From assembly GCA_949293325.1 (NCBI GenBank), contig CASFCZ010000043.1:1-63643 (forward strand): a DNA stretch of 63,643 bases, given 5' to 3'. The translations under genes and the position numbers were made by a program. The DNA comes from an uncultured Eubacteriales bacterium. Lineage in GTDB: Bacteria > Bacillota > Clostridia > Lachnospirales > CAG-274. Every line of letters starts with the position of its first letter. Positions within the stretch are counted from its first letter, which is position 1. Positions 1-7,433 of this stretch are shown one piece after another. The notes beneath the pieces were generated by a model. The model had not been told where the DNA came from, ran no database searches, and worked only from the letters and a program-made list of their open reading frames with translations.

Positions 1-207
1 TCTTTACGGAAAAACTTTTAATTTCTTAAACTGTTTTTCGTAGTTATTCACTACGGTTTAGTAAATGTCTTAATATCTTCTAAAAGATAATAATTTTTTA
101 CCTCGTTATCGTTGTGTTTGTTATTCAGTTTTCAAGGTACAGATTATACAGGAAAATCAATTTTTTCCTGTGCAGCTGCCTCAGATTTAACATCTCCCTG
201 ACAGCGC
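1..207 (-). other. 5' leader of an rRNA operon (truncated)
   Basis: Transcribed leftward out of the window. On the minus strand it carries TGTACCTTGAAAACTGAATA (complement of 122-141), the motif typical of Firmicutes pre-rRNA leaders and 16S-23S spacers, where it helps form the processing stalks. A short hairpin (CAGGAAAA/TTTTCCTG, about 149-170) lies upstream of it. The mature 16S would start beyond position 1 and is not visible. The identification is by motif memory plus the strong promoter, not by seeing rRNA itself. Confidence 0.7.
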
Positions 208-280
208 CTAATTATAATAACACAACCACAGACCAATGTCAACATTTTTTTTAATTTTTTTCAACTTTTTTAATCTGCGG
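207..280 (-). promoter_or_regulatory. Strong sigma-A promoter, probably rrn P1
   Basis: Perfect -35 TTGACA (complement of 237-242), a 17-bp spacer and -10 TATTAT (complement of 214-219). Upstream (243-280) are runs of A and T resembling an UP element. Downstream of the -10 the start region turns GC-rich (GGCGC), as in stringently controlled rRNA promoters. It points into the rRNA-type leader at the left edge. Confidence 0.85.
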
Positions 281-330
281 TTAATTACAGGTATAATTTT
301 ACCCACAAAAAGCAAAATTATTCACTTAAA

Positions 331-993
331 TCATTGTGAAAGAGAATAATTGTTTCCAACATCCTTGCCCATATCACAGGTATAGCGAAACTGTACCCTG
401 TCACCTGGAGAGAGAATATATTCACTGGAAGAATATCCGGGAAAGACATCATTTACGCTGTATAACCATCCACTCAGCTCCCCAAAGTCAAACTCATAGA
501 CATTATCTATTCCTTCTATATAAACAGAATTATAGGCAGGTGTCTTGGAAAATTCCACAGGTATGCCCTCCTGTTGCAAAGTATCCCTGAGAAGGTCAAA
601 GGCAGTCATACCATCATAATAGCTACAGGTACCTGTATAGACTATACCGTCCTTGTCCGTTGCCTTATCGTATTTGCCTATAAGTGTCTTATAATCAACG
701 GAAAGATAAATTACCTCCTCTGTGGTAGTTTCGGTCTGGGGTTCCACAGCAGTTACCTGTGTTACCACAGATGCAATGGTAGTAATTTCCGTAAGGGTAG
801 TTGTTTCTGTAGCCATCTCCGTTGTAACAGTGGTTTTCTCCCTTGTAAGGGTAGTTATCTCTGTTGTAGGCTCAGTTGTTGAAAAGGTAGTGCTTTCGGT
901 AACTGCCTGTGATTCCTTGCCCGTTTCTCCCAGAAAAAATGCAACAGCCAGGATAATAACGGCAATACAGATAAAGATAAGCTTATTTTTCAT
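331..993 (-). CDS. Membrane-anchored DUF4430 (transcobalamin C-terminal-like) protein
   Basis: 220 residues. A hydrophobic signal anchor (about residues 4-22) is followed by a Thr/Glu-rich linker (about 28-92), then a C-terminal domain of about 115 residues. That domain has the DUF4430 pattern: YYDGMTAFDLLRDTL, then a Gly-x-Leu-Ser-Gly-Trp-x-Tyr-x-Val-Asn segment and a final DRVQFRY strand. This is the beta domain that forms the C-terminal half of transcobalamin and intrinsic factor. The start overlaps the end of the upstream alpha-toroid gene by 11 bp, with a GGGAG site inside that gene, so the two are probably translationally coupled. It is the last gene of the wal transcript. The ligand is unknown; cobalamin or a glycan are guesses from the fold. 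No catalytic motif is seen. Confidence 0.7.
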   Translation of the reverse strand: MKNKLIFICIAVIILAVAFFLGETGKESQAVTESTTFSTTEPTTEITTLTREKTTVTTEMATETTTLTEITTIASVVTQVTAVEPQTETTTEEVIYLSVDYKTLIGKYDKATDKDGIVYTGTCSYYDGMTAFDLLRDTLQQEGIPVEFSKTPAYNSVYIEGIDNVYEFDFGELSGWLYSVNDVFPGYSSSEYILSPGDRVQFRYTCDMGKDVGNNYSLSQ

Positions 994-1927
994 AGCAGAT
1001 TACTCCCATAAGTCTGTCCATTACTGTTGCAGGGGACAATTTCTCCTCCACAGGATAGTAGAGGGGCTGATTTCCTTCCTTATATAATGTATAAGCTGCC
1101 TTTGCACAAAGTCCCTGCTCCGATGCCATAGGATTGACACCCTCTCCCATAATATGGGCATAACCGCCATCTGCTGCAAAATCTTCAAGGGTAGTAACAA
1201 GTCCCCTTCCATTTTTCACAAAACGGCTGTCTTTTTCCGCATCAACTCCTACAGCTGACAGACCGATAATAACCTGACTAATGGTTTCTGAGCTATATAT
1301 ACCGTCAGTAAGGATAAGACCATCCTCATTTACCATAGTGGCAAGGGCATTGACCGCTTTATCGGCAGCGGAGCTTACCTGCTGATTGTCCATATAAGGA
1401 GCAAAGGCACAAAGTGCCATAGCAGTTATATCTGCGTTGGGTTTACCACCATATTCAAAGTAACCCTGGGAAGTCTGTGCCTGCAATATGGTATTAAGGA
1501 GGGTGTTGCGATAGTCAACACTGCCATAGTCACCGCCTGCAAGGGCAATAAGGGCAAAGATTGTACCGTTTATGCCCTGTTTGCCTACATTTTCAATGTC
1601 AAGAAGGGGTGTAACAAGGTCATAGCCTGCAAAATTACAGGCATCCTCACCTAAAAGATTCAGGGCAACAACCACCCTTGAATACTCGGTATATCGTCTG
1701 GTGGAAAGAACCCCTGACTTTTCCTCCAGAGTAGAACGAAGATTATTAAGATAAGCGGTTTTGACTGCCTCACTAGCAGTTCCCTCACCCAGCATACCTA
1801 TCAAAGCCCATTCGCCGCCAATGGACGCAACAGCAGGTGACGGTGTGTTATCCTCCACATAGCCCCCGAAAACAGGGGAACAAAGGATAAAAAGTGACAT
1901 AAAAACAGCTACAAATTTTCTGAACAT
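983..1927 (-). CDS. Secreted alpha/alpha-toroid (prenyltransferase/squalene-oxidase repeat) protein
   Basis: 314 residues beginning with a signal peptide (MFRKFVAVFMSLFILCSPVFG). The rest is helical repeats of the terpene-cyclase/transcobalamin type, for example VVALNLLG, GTIFALIALAGGDYG, ADITAMALCAFAPYMDN and ISQVIIGLSAVGVDAEKDSRF. These fit the alpha6-alpha6 barrel that is the N-terminal half of transcobalamin and intrinsic factor. The DxDD or DDxxD motifs of true cyclases are not apparent, so a binding role is more likely than catalysis. It starts 11 bp after yycI with an AAGGAG site and overlaps the DUF4430 gene. The pair would rebuild the two-domain transcobalamin architecture from two polypeptides. 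Confidence 0.7.
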   Translation of the reverse strand: MFRKFVAVFMSLFILCSPVFGGYVEDNTPSPAVASIGGEWALIGMLGEGTASEAVKTAYLNNLRSTLEEKSGVLSTRRYTEYSRVVVALNLLGEDACNFAGYDLVTPLLDIENVGKQGINGTIFALIALAGGDYGSVDYRNTLLNTILQAQTSQGYFEYGGKPNADITAMALCAFAPYMDNQQVSSAADKAVNALATMVNEDGLILTDGIYSSETISQVIIGLSAVGVDAEKDSRFVKNGRGLVTTLEDFAADGGYAHIMGEGVNPMASEQGLCAKAAYTLYKEGNQPLYYPVEEKLSPATVMDRLMGVICYEK

Positions 1928-1938
1928 AATTGATCTCC

Positions 1939-2775
1939 TTAATCCACAGTGGCATCTCCGCTATAAGCATTAACATAATAGGAGGCACTGCCGCCGTTTA
2001 CATATATTTTGTACTGGGGCACGGCAGCCAGCTCACCACTGCCGTATCTTTCAACAAGAAAGTAACCCTTTTCAACACCATCCACCGAAGCAGTGGTGAA
2101 ATCATCATCAATAAGCCTTGAAGCAGCATATACAGCCTCATCTGCTGAAATAATGTCCTCCCGGGTACCCTTGTATTCAAGGGGCTGCTGATAATTGAAG
2201 ATAAGCTGTATACTGCCGTTACTGCCTACCCACGCCTTAAGATAGTTACTGAACACCAGCTGATTTTGAAAACTTTGCCTATACTCAAAGTAATAACCCT
2301 CCCCGGTTTCACTGCTGATATTAAGGGAATAGTCGCCAAAGTAGTCATTAAGGGCATCTACATACTCCTTAACCGCCACCCCTGCGGATTCAATATCAGC
2401 CGGTTGTGTTTCAAGGGTGCCGCTAAAGCTTACGGAATCCCTTGCAACTGTAAGGGTATTGTTATCCCTTGAGAAGATAATATCATCATTGACATCTACA
2501 CGCCTTACTCCGCTGATACCGCCAAAAAATATTTCCTGAAGCTCAAGATTATCATAGCCAAACTCACGCATATAAAGCTGACCCATAGGAGAGAAGTCCC
2601 GTGGCAAATCACAATTAAGAATAATACCCCTATCCTCTATAACCTGTGAAACGGCTGTAATATCTGAGGTGCTAAGGCGATACTCACTACGCTTGGCAAC
2701 GTTAAGTATAAGGAAGATGACATTTATTATAATAAGAAAAACTATGGTATAGTTTTTTGCCCTTTTCCATTCCAT
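1939..2775 (-). CDS. yycI: WalK regulatory protein YycI
   Basis: 278 residues. The N-terminus MEWKRAKNYTIVFLIIINVI, a Trp-Lys-containing cytoplasmic tip followed by one transmembrane helix, is the family signature. An extracytoplasmic region of about 245 residues follows, with the two-domain YycH/YycI fold expected for its length. YycI pairs with YycH through the membrane helix and modulates WalK. ATG overlaps the yycH stop (TGATG), so translation is coupled. Assignment rests on position plus N-terminal pattern; overall sequence conservation in this family is low. Confidence 0.8.
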   Translation of the reverse strand: MEWKRAKNYTIVFLIIINVIFLILNVAKRSEYRLSTSDITAVSQVIEDRGIILNCDLPRDFSPMGQLYMREFGYDNLELQEIFFGGISGVRRVDVNDDIIFSRDNNTLTVARDSVSFSGTLETQPADIESAGVAVKEYVDALNDYFGDYSLNISSETGEGYYFEYRQSFQNQLVFSNYLKAWVGSNGSIQLIFNYQQPLEYKGTREDIISADEAVYAASRLIDDDFTTASVDGVEKGYFLVERYGSGELAAVPQYKIYVNGGSASYYVNAYSGDATVD

Positions 2776-4118
2776 CAGCTACCTTCACCTCCCAACTGTC
2801 TTACATACACGGATCCGTCAATATCCATAAGCCACCAGAGGGATGAACTTTCTCCTCCTGTATCCACATAAGCCAGTGAAAGGCTGTCAACCATAGGCTC
2901 CTCATCGTCCTTAAACTCATTATACACATCATCAACGGCGGAGAGGAAATCCACACTTGCAGACAGACTCTTTTCGGTTTCCTGCTCATATTCCACACAA
3001 TAGCGTTTATAATGGGACACCCTGCCGTAGCTGGATGTAATCTCAATATAGTCAGACATACCCGAAAGCTTTTTAAGCTCATCACTCATAAAAACAGGAA
3101 AGTCATTAACCTTATATCCAAAGCGCATAACATACTCATTGCCCTCAAAGGTGTAATCCCTCAGATAAAATTCGTTTTCAATACCCTGATCCATATCAAG
3201 AACAGCCTGGGCTGCTATATAATTGGTATAAAAATCATTAACATCACTCTGACTGCCGCTGCTGTAGTTGGAATACTCCAGCACACCTTCCGGATAGTAC
3301 TTCACAACGGTGGTTTCGTCACTGAAATTTATAATGTCATCGGTGGTGGTGCTCCATTTTCCCGCAGGATTATTAAAAAACAGATTGACCTCACTTTCCA
3401 GATCCGTCTTATCCTCATCGGCGTACTGTTTATGGGGAGTAAGGGGTGTATAACTTACACTCTGACCATCCCAGCGGGGAATGAAGATATTGCCCTTGAA
3501 TATTTCAAAGCCGTTTTGTACACTGGATATATAATAAATATCATTATTTACATTTGAAAATCGGTTTAAAAGCTCAGTAAGGCTGTCTGCCACCCTGCTT
3601 TCATCGTCAAATATCTCAAGGCACCAAAGGCTCTGGGAGTTGATGAATCTAAGGCGGACATTATCCCCGTCTACAGCCAGCACCACCGTATCATAACTCT
3701 TGATCTCCTGTGTATTACTGTTTTCTATGCCGAAAATAGCCTCGGCATCCTCTCCTGTAAGGTTACATCTATACTCATAGACAAAGCAGCGGTTTTGCAG
3801 TATTTGCTTCCAGTTGGCTAAGCCTGAGGACACTACTTTACCCCTTCTTATTACACGGGTAACCAGCTCATCGGAGCTTTCCTTAAAGGATGTATCATAG
3901 ATGCCGTTGCCGCGGCAGAGCATTTTATTTTCACCCAGGTTGATAATTACTCTCTCTAATGTATGGCTTACTTCAGTACCCGCCTCCACAGAGGAGGTTT
4001 TGTCCGTAAACGAAAAAAAGTTATGGCTTGAAAAATCTTCAAACCATAACTCCGCAGTCTGATATATAGCCAAAATCATCAAAAAAGCAATTATGAAATT
4101 TTTACCTATAGCTTTCAT
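2775..4118 (-). CDS. yycH: WalK regulatory protein YycH
   Basis: 447 residues. The start is set at the ATG at 4118 because AAAAAGGTGAT lies just upstream; an in-frame Met nine codons earlier lacks a site. A single transmembrane segment (about residues 6-24, IGKNFIIAFLMILAIYQTAELW) precedes a long extracytoplasmic region of YycH type. In Bacillus YycH and YycI restrain WalK, while in Staphylococcus they activate it; the direction here cannot be told. It lies between the secreted Ig-like gene and yycI, and its transcript can start from the WalR-box promoter at 4657-4700. Confidence 0.8.
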   Translation of the reverse strand: MKAIGKNFIIAFLMILAIYQTAELWFEDFSSHNFFSFTDKTSSVEAGTEVSHTLERVIINLGENKMLCRGNGIYDTSFKESSDELVTRVIRRGKVVSSGLANWKQILQNRCFVYEYRCNLTGEDAEAIFGIENSNTQEIKSYDTVVLAVDGDNVRLRFINSQSLWCLEIFDDESRVADSLTELLNRFSNVNNDIYYISSVQNGFEIFKGNIFIPRWDGQSVSYTPLTPHKQYADEDKTDLESEVNLFFNNPAGKWSTTTDDIINFSDETTVVKYYPEGVLEYSNYSSGSQSDVNDFYTNYIAAQAVLDMDQGIENEFYLRDYTFEGNEYVMRFGYKVNDFPVFMSDELKKLSGMSDYIEITSSYGRVSHYKRYCVEYEQETEKSLSASVDFLSAVDDVYNEFKDDEEPMVDSLSLAYVDTGGESSSLWWLMDIDGSVYVRQLGGEGS

Positions 4119-4150
4119 TAAATCACCTTTTTGCAGTAGCGGCATTATGC

Positions 4151-4603
4151 TTACCAGCTACTTTTTTGACCAGGCAGTGCAATATACTGTGAAAGCACAG
4201 ACTTTATCGCATGACCTTTTCTGTTGATGGTTGCAGATGCCTGAGACTGCTTATCTCCCTTTTCCGCAGCAACAACAATATAGTTTTTGCCCTCGATAAG
4301 GTCAACACTCTGGCTAAAGATACCCGTTGAACCAACTGTAAGGCTGTATGTATTGACTTTACTTAAGTAAGTAGTGCCGTCAGTATTTGCCTTCTGCTCA
4401 TATACGGTAATATCAATATCTGCACCCTTTTCGGCAGTACCTGAAATTATCCTGGTTGAATCGAAGGTTATCTCAACGGACTTTGATGTATCAATGCCCC
4501 CTGTGATAGCAAACTTATCAACCGGAGCAGCTGCCAACACAGAAACGCTCTGTGCAGTTATTATGCTCACAGCAAGTATAAGACCTGCTAATAACTTTTT
4601 CAT
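4151..4603 (-). CDS. Small secreted Ig-like domain protein in the wal operon
   Basis: 150 residues. The start MKKLLAGLILAVS is preceded by AAAGGAGT at eight bases; a longer reading frame begins upstream without a site. The signal peptide ends near AAAPVDKFAITGG. The mature part of about 120 residues has a bacterial Ig/adhesion-like pattern (SGTAEKGADIDITVYEQ, then GIFSQSVDLIEGKNYIVVAAEKGDKQSQASATI), the form seen in repeats of wall-associated proteins. No catalytic motif or sorting signal is visible. It is inserted between walK and yycH, which are normally neighbours, and has its own promoter with WalR-type repeats, so it is probably a WalR target. I do not recognise a named family. Confidence 0.65.
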   Translation of the reverse strand: MKKLLAGLILAVSIITAQSVSVLAAAPVDKFAITGGIDTSKSVEITFDSTRIISGTAEKGADIDITVYEQKANTDGTTYLSKVNTYSLTVGSTGIFSQSVDLIEGKNYIVVAAEKGDKQSQASATINRKGHAIKSVLSQYIALPGQKSSW

Positions 4604-4656
4604 TGCAGTACTCCTTTCTAAAATCAGTAAACATACCATGTTCTCTACACACTTAT

Positions 4657-4700
4657 ATTATACACTGATAATGTTACAAGTCAATTACATTAGCATTACA
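4657..4700 (-). promoter_or_regulatory. Promoter with three WalR-type half-sites
   Basis: On the minus strand -35 TTGACT (4679-4684) and -10 TATAAT (4657-4662) are 16 bp apart. Reading the same way there are three direct repeats at exact 11-bp steps: TGTAAT (4695-4700), TGTAAT (4684-4689) and TGTAAC (4673-4678). This fits the published WalR consensus TGTWAH-N5-TGTWAH, here as N5-spaced triplets. The repeats overlap the -35 and part of the spacer. The promoter drives the Ig-like gene, yycH, yycI and probably the transcobalamin-like pair. Confidence 0.75.
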
Positions 4701-4782
4701 TTTTAGTAAATTGCTGTAAAAAAGTTCAGATAATACGTCAAAGCCGCTTATTAAGCGACATACAGTCTATATTAAATTTATG

Positions 4783-6546
4783 TTACGCTTCCTCTGTACA
4801 CTTAGGAAAGGCAAGGGTCATGGTAGTTCCCTTTCCCTCCGCACTTTGAACCTTAATGCTTCCGTGGTGGGCATCCATTATCTCCTTGACAATGGCAAGA
4901 CCAAGACCGTTACCTCCCATCTGACGGCTGCGTGCCTTATCTACACGGTAAAAACGTTCAAATATCCTATCAAGTGCCTCCTTGGGCATACCTATACCGT
5001 TATCCGCAATGCTTACAAGGTAGTTGTTGTCATTTTCGGAGGTGGTGATATTGATAGTGGTATTTTCAGGACTGTATTTAACAGAGTTTGAAATTATGTT
5101 TGTAATTGCCTGATTTATCCTTGCCGCATCAGCTTTGATATACATAGGCTTTTCAGGACGGTCAAAGTTTATTGTCTGATTTTTATTGGAAGCAAGGATT
5201 ACATTCTGACGCATACAGCCATCAATAAGATCCACCAGATTTACCCTTTGCATATCAAACTTATTTACCTTAGTATCAAATCTGGACAGATCAAGGAGGT
5301 CATCCCTTAAAAGCTTCATCCTGTCTGCCGCCACATCTATTTCCTTAAGGAAGTCCATGGCAACAGACTTATCATCTATGGCTCCATCCAATAGAAGCTC
5401 CGTATAACCCTTAATGGTAGTAAGGGGAGTACCTATCTCATGGCTTACATTTGCAACAAACTCCTTACGCATGTCATCAAGCTGACGATGCCTTGTAATA
5501 TCGTGGAGAACAACTATAACACCCTTAAGATTGTTACCTGCGGAATAGGGCACAAGGGCAACGGAAATGTACTTGCCCTCCTCACCTACAACTACCTCCC
5601 GACCTCCAGGCCGTATATAATTACGGTCAAGGGAGAGCTTTTCCAGAAGCCAGTCAAGGGAAATAACCGTGTCATCTATTTCAAGCATATCATAGCATAT
5701 TTTATTTGCATGGATAAGGATACCATTTTCATCAAAGGCAAGGACACCATCGGTCATATTGTGAAGAACTATTTCAAGTTTATCCCTTTGGCTTTCTACT
5801 TCAGTAACATTTTTTCTAAGTTCACGTGCCATGGTGTTAAAACTGCGTGTAAGCTGACCGATCTCATCATTGCTCCTGACTGTGGCGTGCTGATCCAGCT
5901 TGCCCTTTGCAAGAAGATTTGCCTTTTTGGTAAGGACACTTATTGGCTCTGTAATGGTGTTTGCAAAGAGGATACCTACACCACCTGCCAGCACAAGGGC
6001 AATAATCACCGAAATAAGAATGGTACCCGTTACCTGATTACGGCTTTGCCTTATACTTTCGCCATCCATCTGGACATAAATAACATACTCCACATTGCCG
6101 TCTGCATCCTTTACGCTATGGGCGTAGCTGACCCACTCCTTTACCTGACCGTTTCTGTCTGCCTCACGCTTGCCTGAAATAAAGCTGTCATTTCCTGCAA
6201 GAGCGGAAATAACGGCAGAGTTTGTAAAACTCATAAAGTCATTGGTATCTGTAGTAAGGGAGCTTGCTACCGTGTTACCATCACTGTCAAGGATATGGCT
6301 GCGCATTGTCTGGTCGGGCAGATTGGTAATAAAAAGGGAGGTTATGCCTTCACCGAATTTGGCAGGGTCATTATACTGGTCAATAACCTGCTCCTCAATA
6401 TAGGCAGCATACTGCTCAAGCTCATCCCTTGCCTTTTCGTTCTCCTGTCTGCTGATGCTGATGATAATAAAGGTACCGCTGACAAGCATAACTATAAACA
6501 CAAGGGAGAGATACATAAAAACTAGCTTCCAACGAATACTAACCAT
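4783..6546 (-). CDS. walK: Sensor histidine kinase WalK
   Basis: 587 residues. A transmembrane helix (about 9-29), an extracellular sensing domain (about 30-172) and a second helix (about 173-196, ILISVIIALVLAGGVGILFA) come first. HAMP (about 196-248), PAS (about 258-350), HisKA and HATPase_c follow. The phospho-acceptor is His369 in VSHEIGTPLT; the usual Arg or Lys after the acidic-hydrophobic pair is Gly372. The N box (NIISNSVKYSP), G1 (DNGIGM), F (FERFYRVD) and G2 (GNGLGLAIVKEI) boxes are intact. It starts 12 bp after walR. The domain order is that of the essential WalK, which monitors peptidoglycan turnover. The kinase should phosphorylate WalR. Confidence 0.93.
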   Translation of the reverse strand: MVSIRWKLVFMYLSLVFIVMLVSGTFIIISISRQENEKARDELEQYAAYIEEQVIDQYNDPAKFGEGITSLFITNLPDQTMRSHILDSDGNTVASSLTTDTNDFMSFTNSAVISALAGNDSFISGKREADRNGQVKEWVSYAHSVKDADGNVEYVIYVQMDGESIRQSRNQVTGTILISVIIALVLAGGVGILFANTITEPISVLTKKANLLAKGKLDQHATVRSNDEIGQLTRSFNTMARELRKNVTEVESQRDKLEIVLHNMTDGVLAFDENGILIHANKICYDMLEIDDTVISLDWLLEKLSLDRNYIRPGGREVVVGEEGKYISVALVPYSAGNNLKGVIVVLHDITRHRQLDDMRKEFVANVSHEIGTPLTTIKGYTELLLDGAIDDKSVAMDFLKEIDVAADRMKLLRDDLLDLSRFDTKVNKFDMQRVNLVDLIDGCMRQNVILASNKNQTINFDRPEKPMYIKADAARINQAITNIISNSVKYSPENTTINITTSENDNNYLVSIADNGIGMPKEALDRIFERFYRVDKARSRQMGGNGLGLAIVKEIMDAHHGSIKVQSAEGKGTTMTLAFPKCTEEA

Positions 6547-6558
6547 TTACATCACCGT

Positions 6559-7248
6559 TTATGCTGAAAAATAATAGCCTACGCCTCTTTTTGTCATAAT
6601 ATATCTGGGTTTACTTGCGTCATCCTCAATCTTTTCCCTGAGGCGACGAATAGTAACGTCTACGCCTCTGGGTTCACCAAAGTACTCGTAACCCCACACC
6701 TTTTCCAGGAGTTTTTCCCTAGTGAAAACCTGTGTCTGCTGAGTAGCAAGAAATTTAAGGAGGTCATACTCCTTCAGTGTAAGGTTTATAAGCTCCCCAC
6801 GTTTACGTACCTCGTAGCGGTCAAAGTCAATTGTAAGGTCACCATATATACCTACGTTGCCGCTGGTATTATCAACGGGAGCGGAGGCTGTACGTCTGAG
6901 GTTTGCCTTAACCCTTGCCATCAGCTCACGGCTGCCGAAGGGTTTTGTAACATAATCATCGGCACCCATTTCAAGACCCAGTACCTTATCAACCTCATCA
7001 GCACGGGCAGTAAGCATTATAATTGGTACATTACTGCGTTCCCTTATTTTACGGCATACCTCATAGCCGTCCATTTTAGGCATCATAATATCCAGCAATA
7101 TTAAATCAGGGGACTGGGATAAGGCAAGCTCATAGCCCTGCTCACCATCCTCTGCGGTAATTACCGAATATCCTTCCTTTTTCAGGTTATAGGAAATAAT
7201 ATTAACGATGCTTGCCTCGTCGTCTACAACAAGTATCTTATAATCCAC
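6559..7248 (-). CDS. walR: Response regulator WalR (OmpR family)
   Basis: 229 residues. The receiver domain has the acidic pair Asp9-Asp10, phospho-acceptor Asp53 (LILLDIMMP), the conserved Thr in MLTA, and Lys in TKPF. A C-terminal winged helix follows (LTLKEYDLLKFLATQQTQVFTREKLLEKVW ... RGVGYYF). The start codon is GTG, with AGGAGG eight bases upstream and a stop codon immediately before it in frame. It is the first gene of the operon walR-walK. WalR controls autolysins and other wall genes in Firmicutes by binding TGTWAH direct repeats; candidate sites are seen at 4673-4700 and 21869-22051. Confidence 0.93.
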   Translation of the reverse strand: MDYKILVVDDEASIVNIISYNLKKEGYSVITAEDGEQGYELALSQSPDLILLDIMMPKMDGYEVCRKIRERSNVPIIMLTARADEVDKVLGLEMGADDYVTKPFGSRELMARVKANLRRTASAPVDNTSGNVGIYGDLTIDFDRYEVRKRGELINLTLKEYDLLKFLATQQTQVFTREKLLEKVWGYEYFGEPRGVDVTIRRLREKIEDDASKPRYIMTKRGVGYYFSA

Positions 7249-7325
7249 TCACAATACCTCCTTTATGATACAAAAAAATATCAGCAGAGTAAATGGTCCT
7301 ATACACTGCTTATTTCCTAACTTTA

Positions 7326-7354
7326 ATTATAATACTAAATTAACTCTTTTGCAA
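7326..7354 (-). promoter_or_regulatory. walR promoter
   Basis: -35 TTGCAA (7349-7354), a 17-bp spacer and -10 TATAAT (complement of 7326-7331), about 75 bp upstream of the walR start. No WalR-type repeat was seen here, unlike the internal promoter at 4657. Confidence 0.7.
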
Positions 7355-7383
7355 ATATTATTATTTATTACGTGAGAAGTTAT

Positions 7384-7413
7384 ACAAAAAAGGGCACCGC
7401 CGAAGCGGTGCCC
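7384..7413 (-). terminator. Terminator of the pectinesterase gene
   Basis: Minus strand: a 9-bp GC-rich stem GGGCACCGC/GCGGTGCCC with a TTCG tetraloop, followed by a T run. It lies 20 bp after the stop codon and isolates the gene from the walR promoter region. Confidence 0.93.
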
Positions 7414-7433
7414 AAAGGCATAAAGCCAATTAA

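Noticed and set aside
1021..4500. Plus-strand frames opposite the wal genes (e.g. 3012-3557)
   Set aside because: No ribosome-binding sites, low-complexity content, and fully covered by well-supported minus-strand genes.
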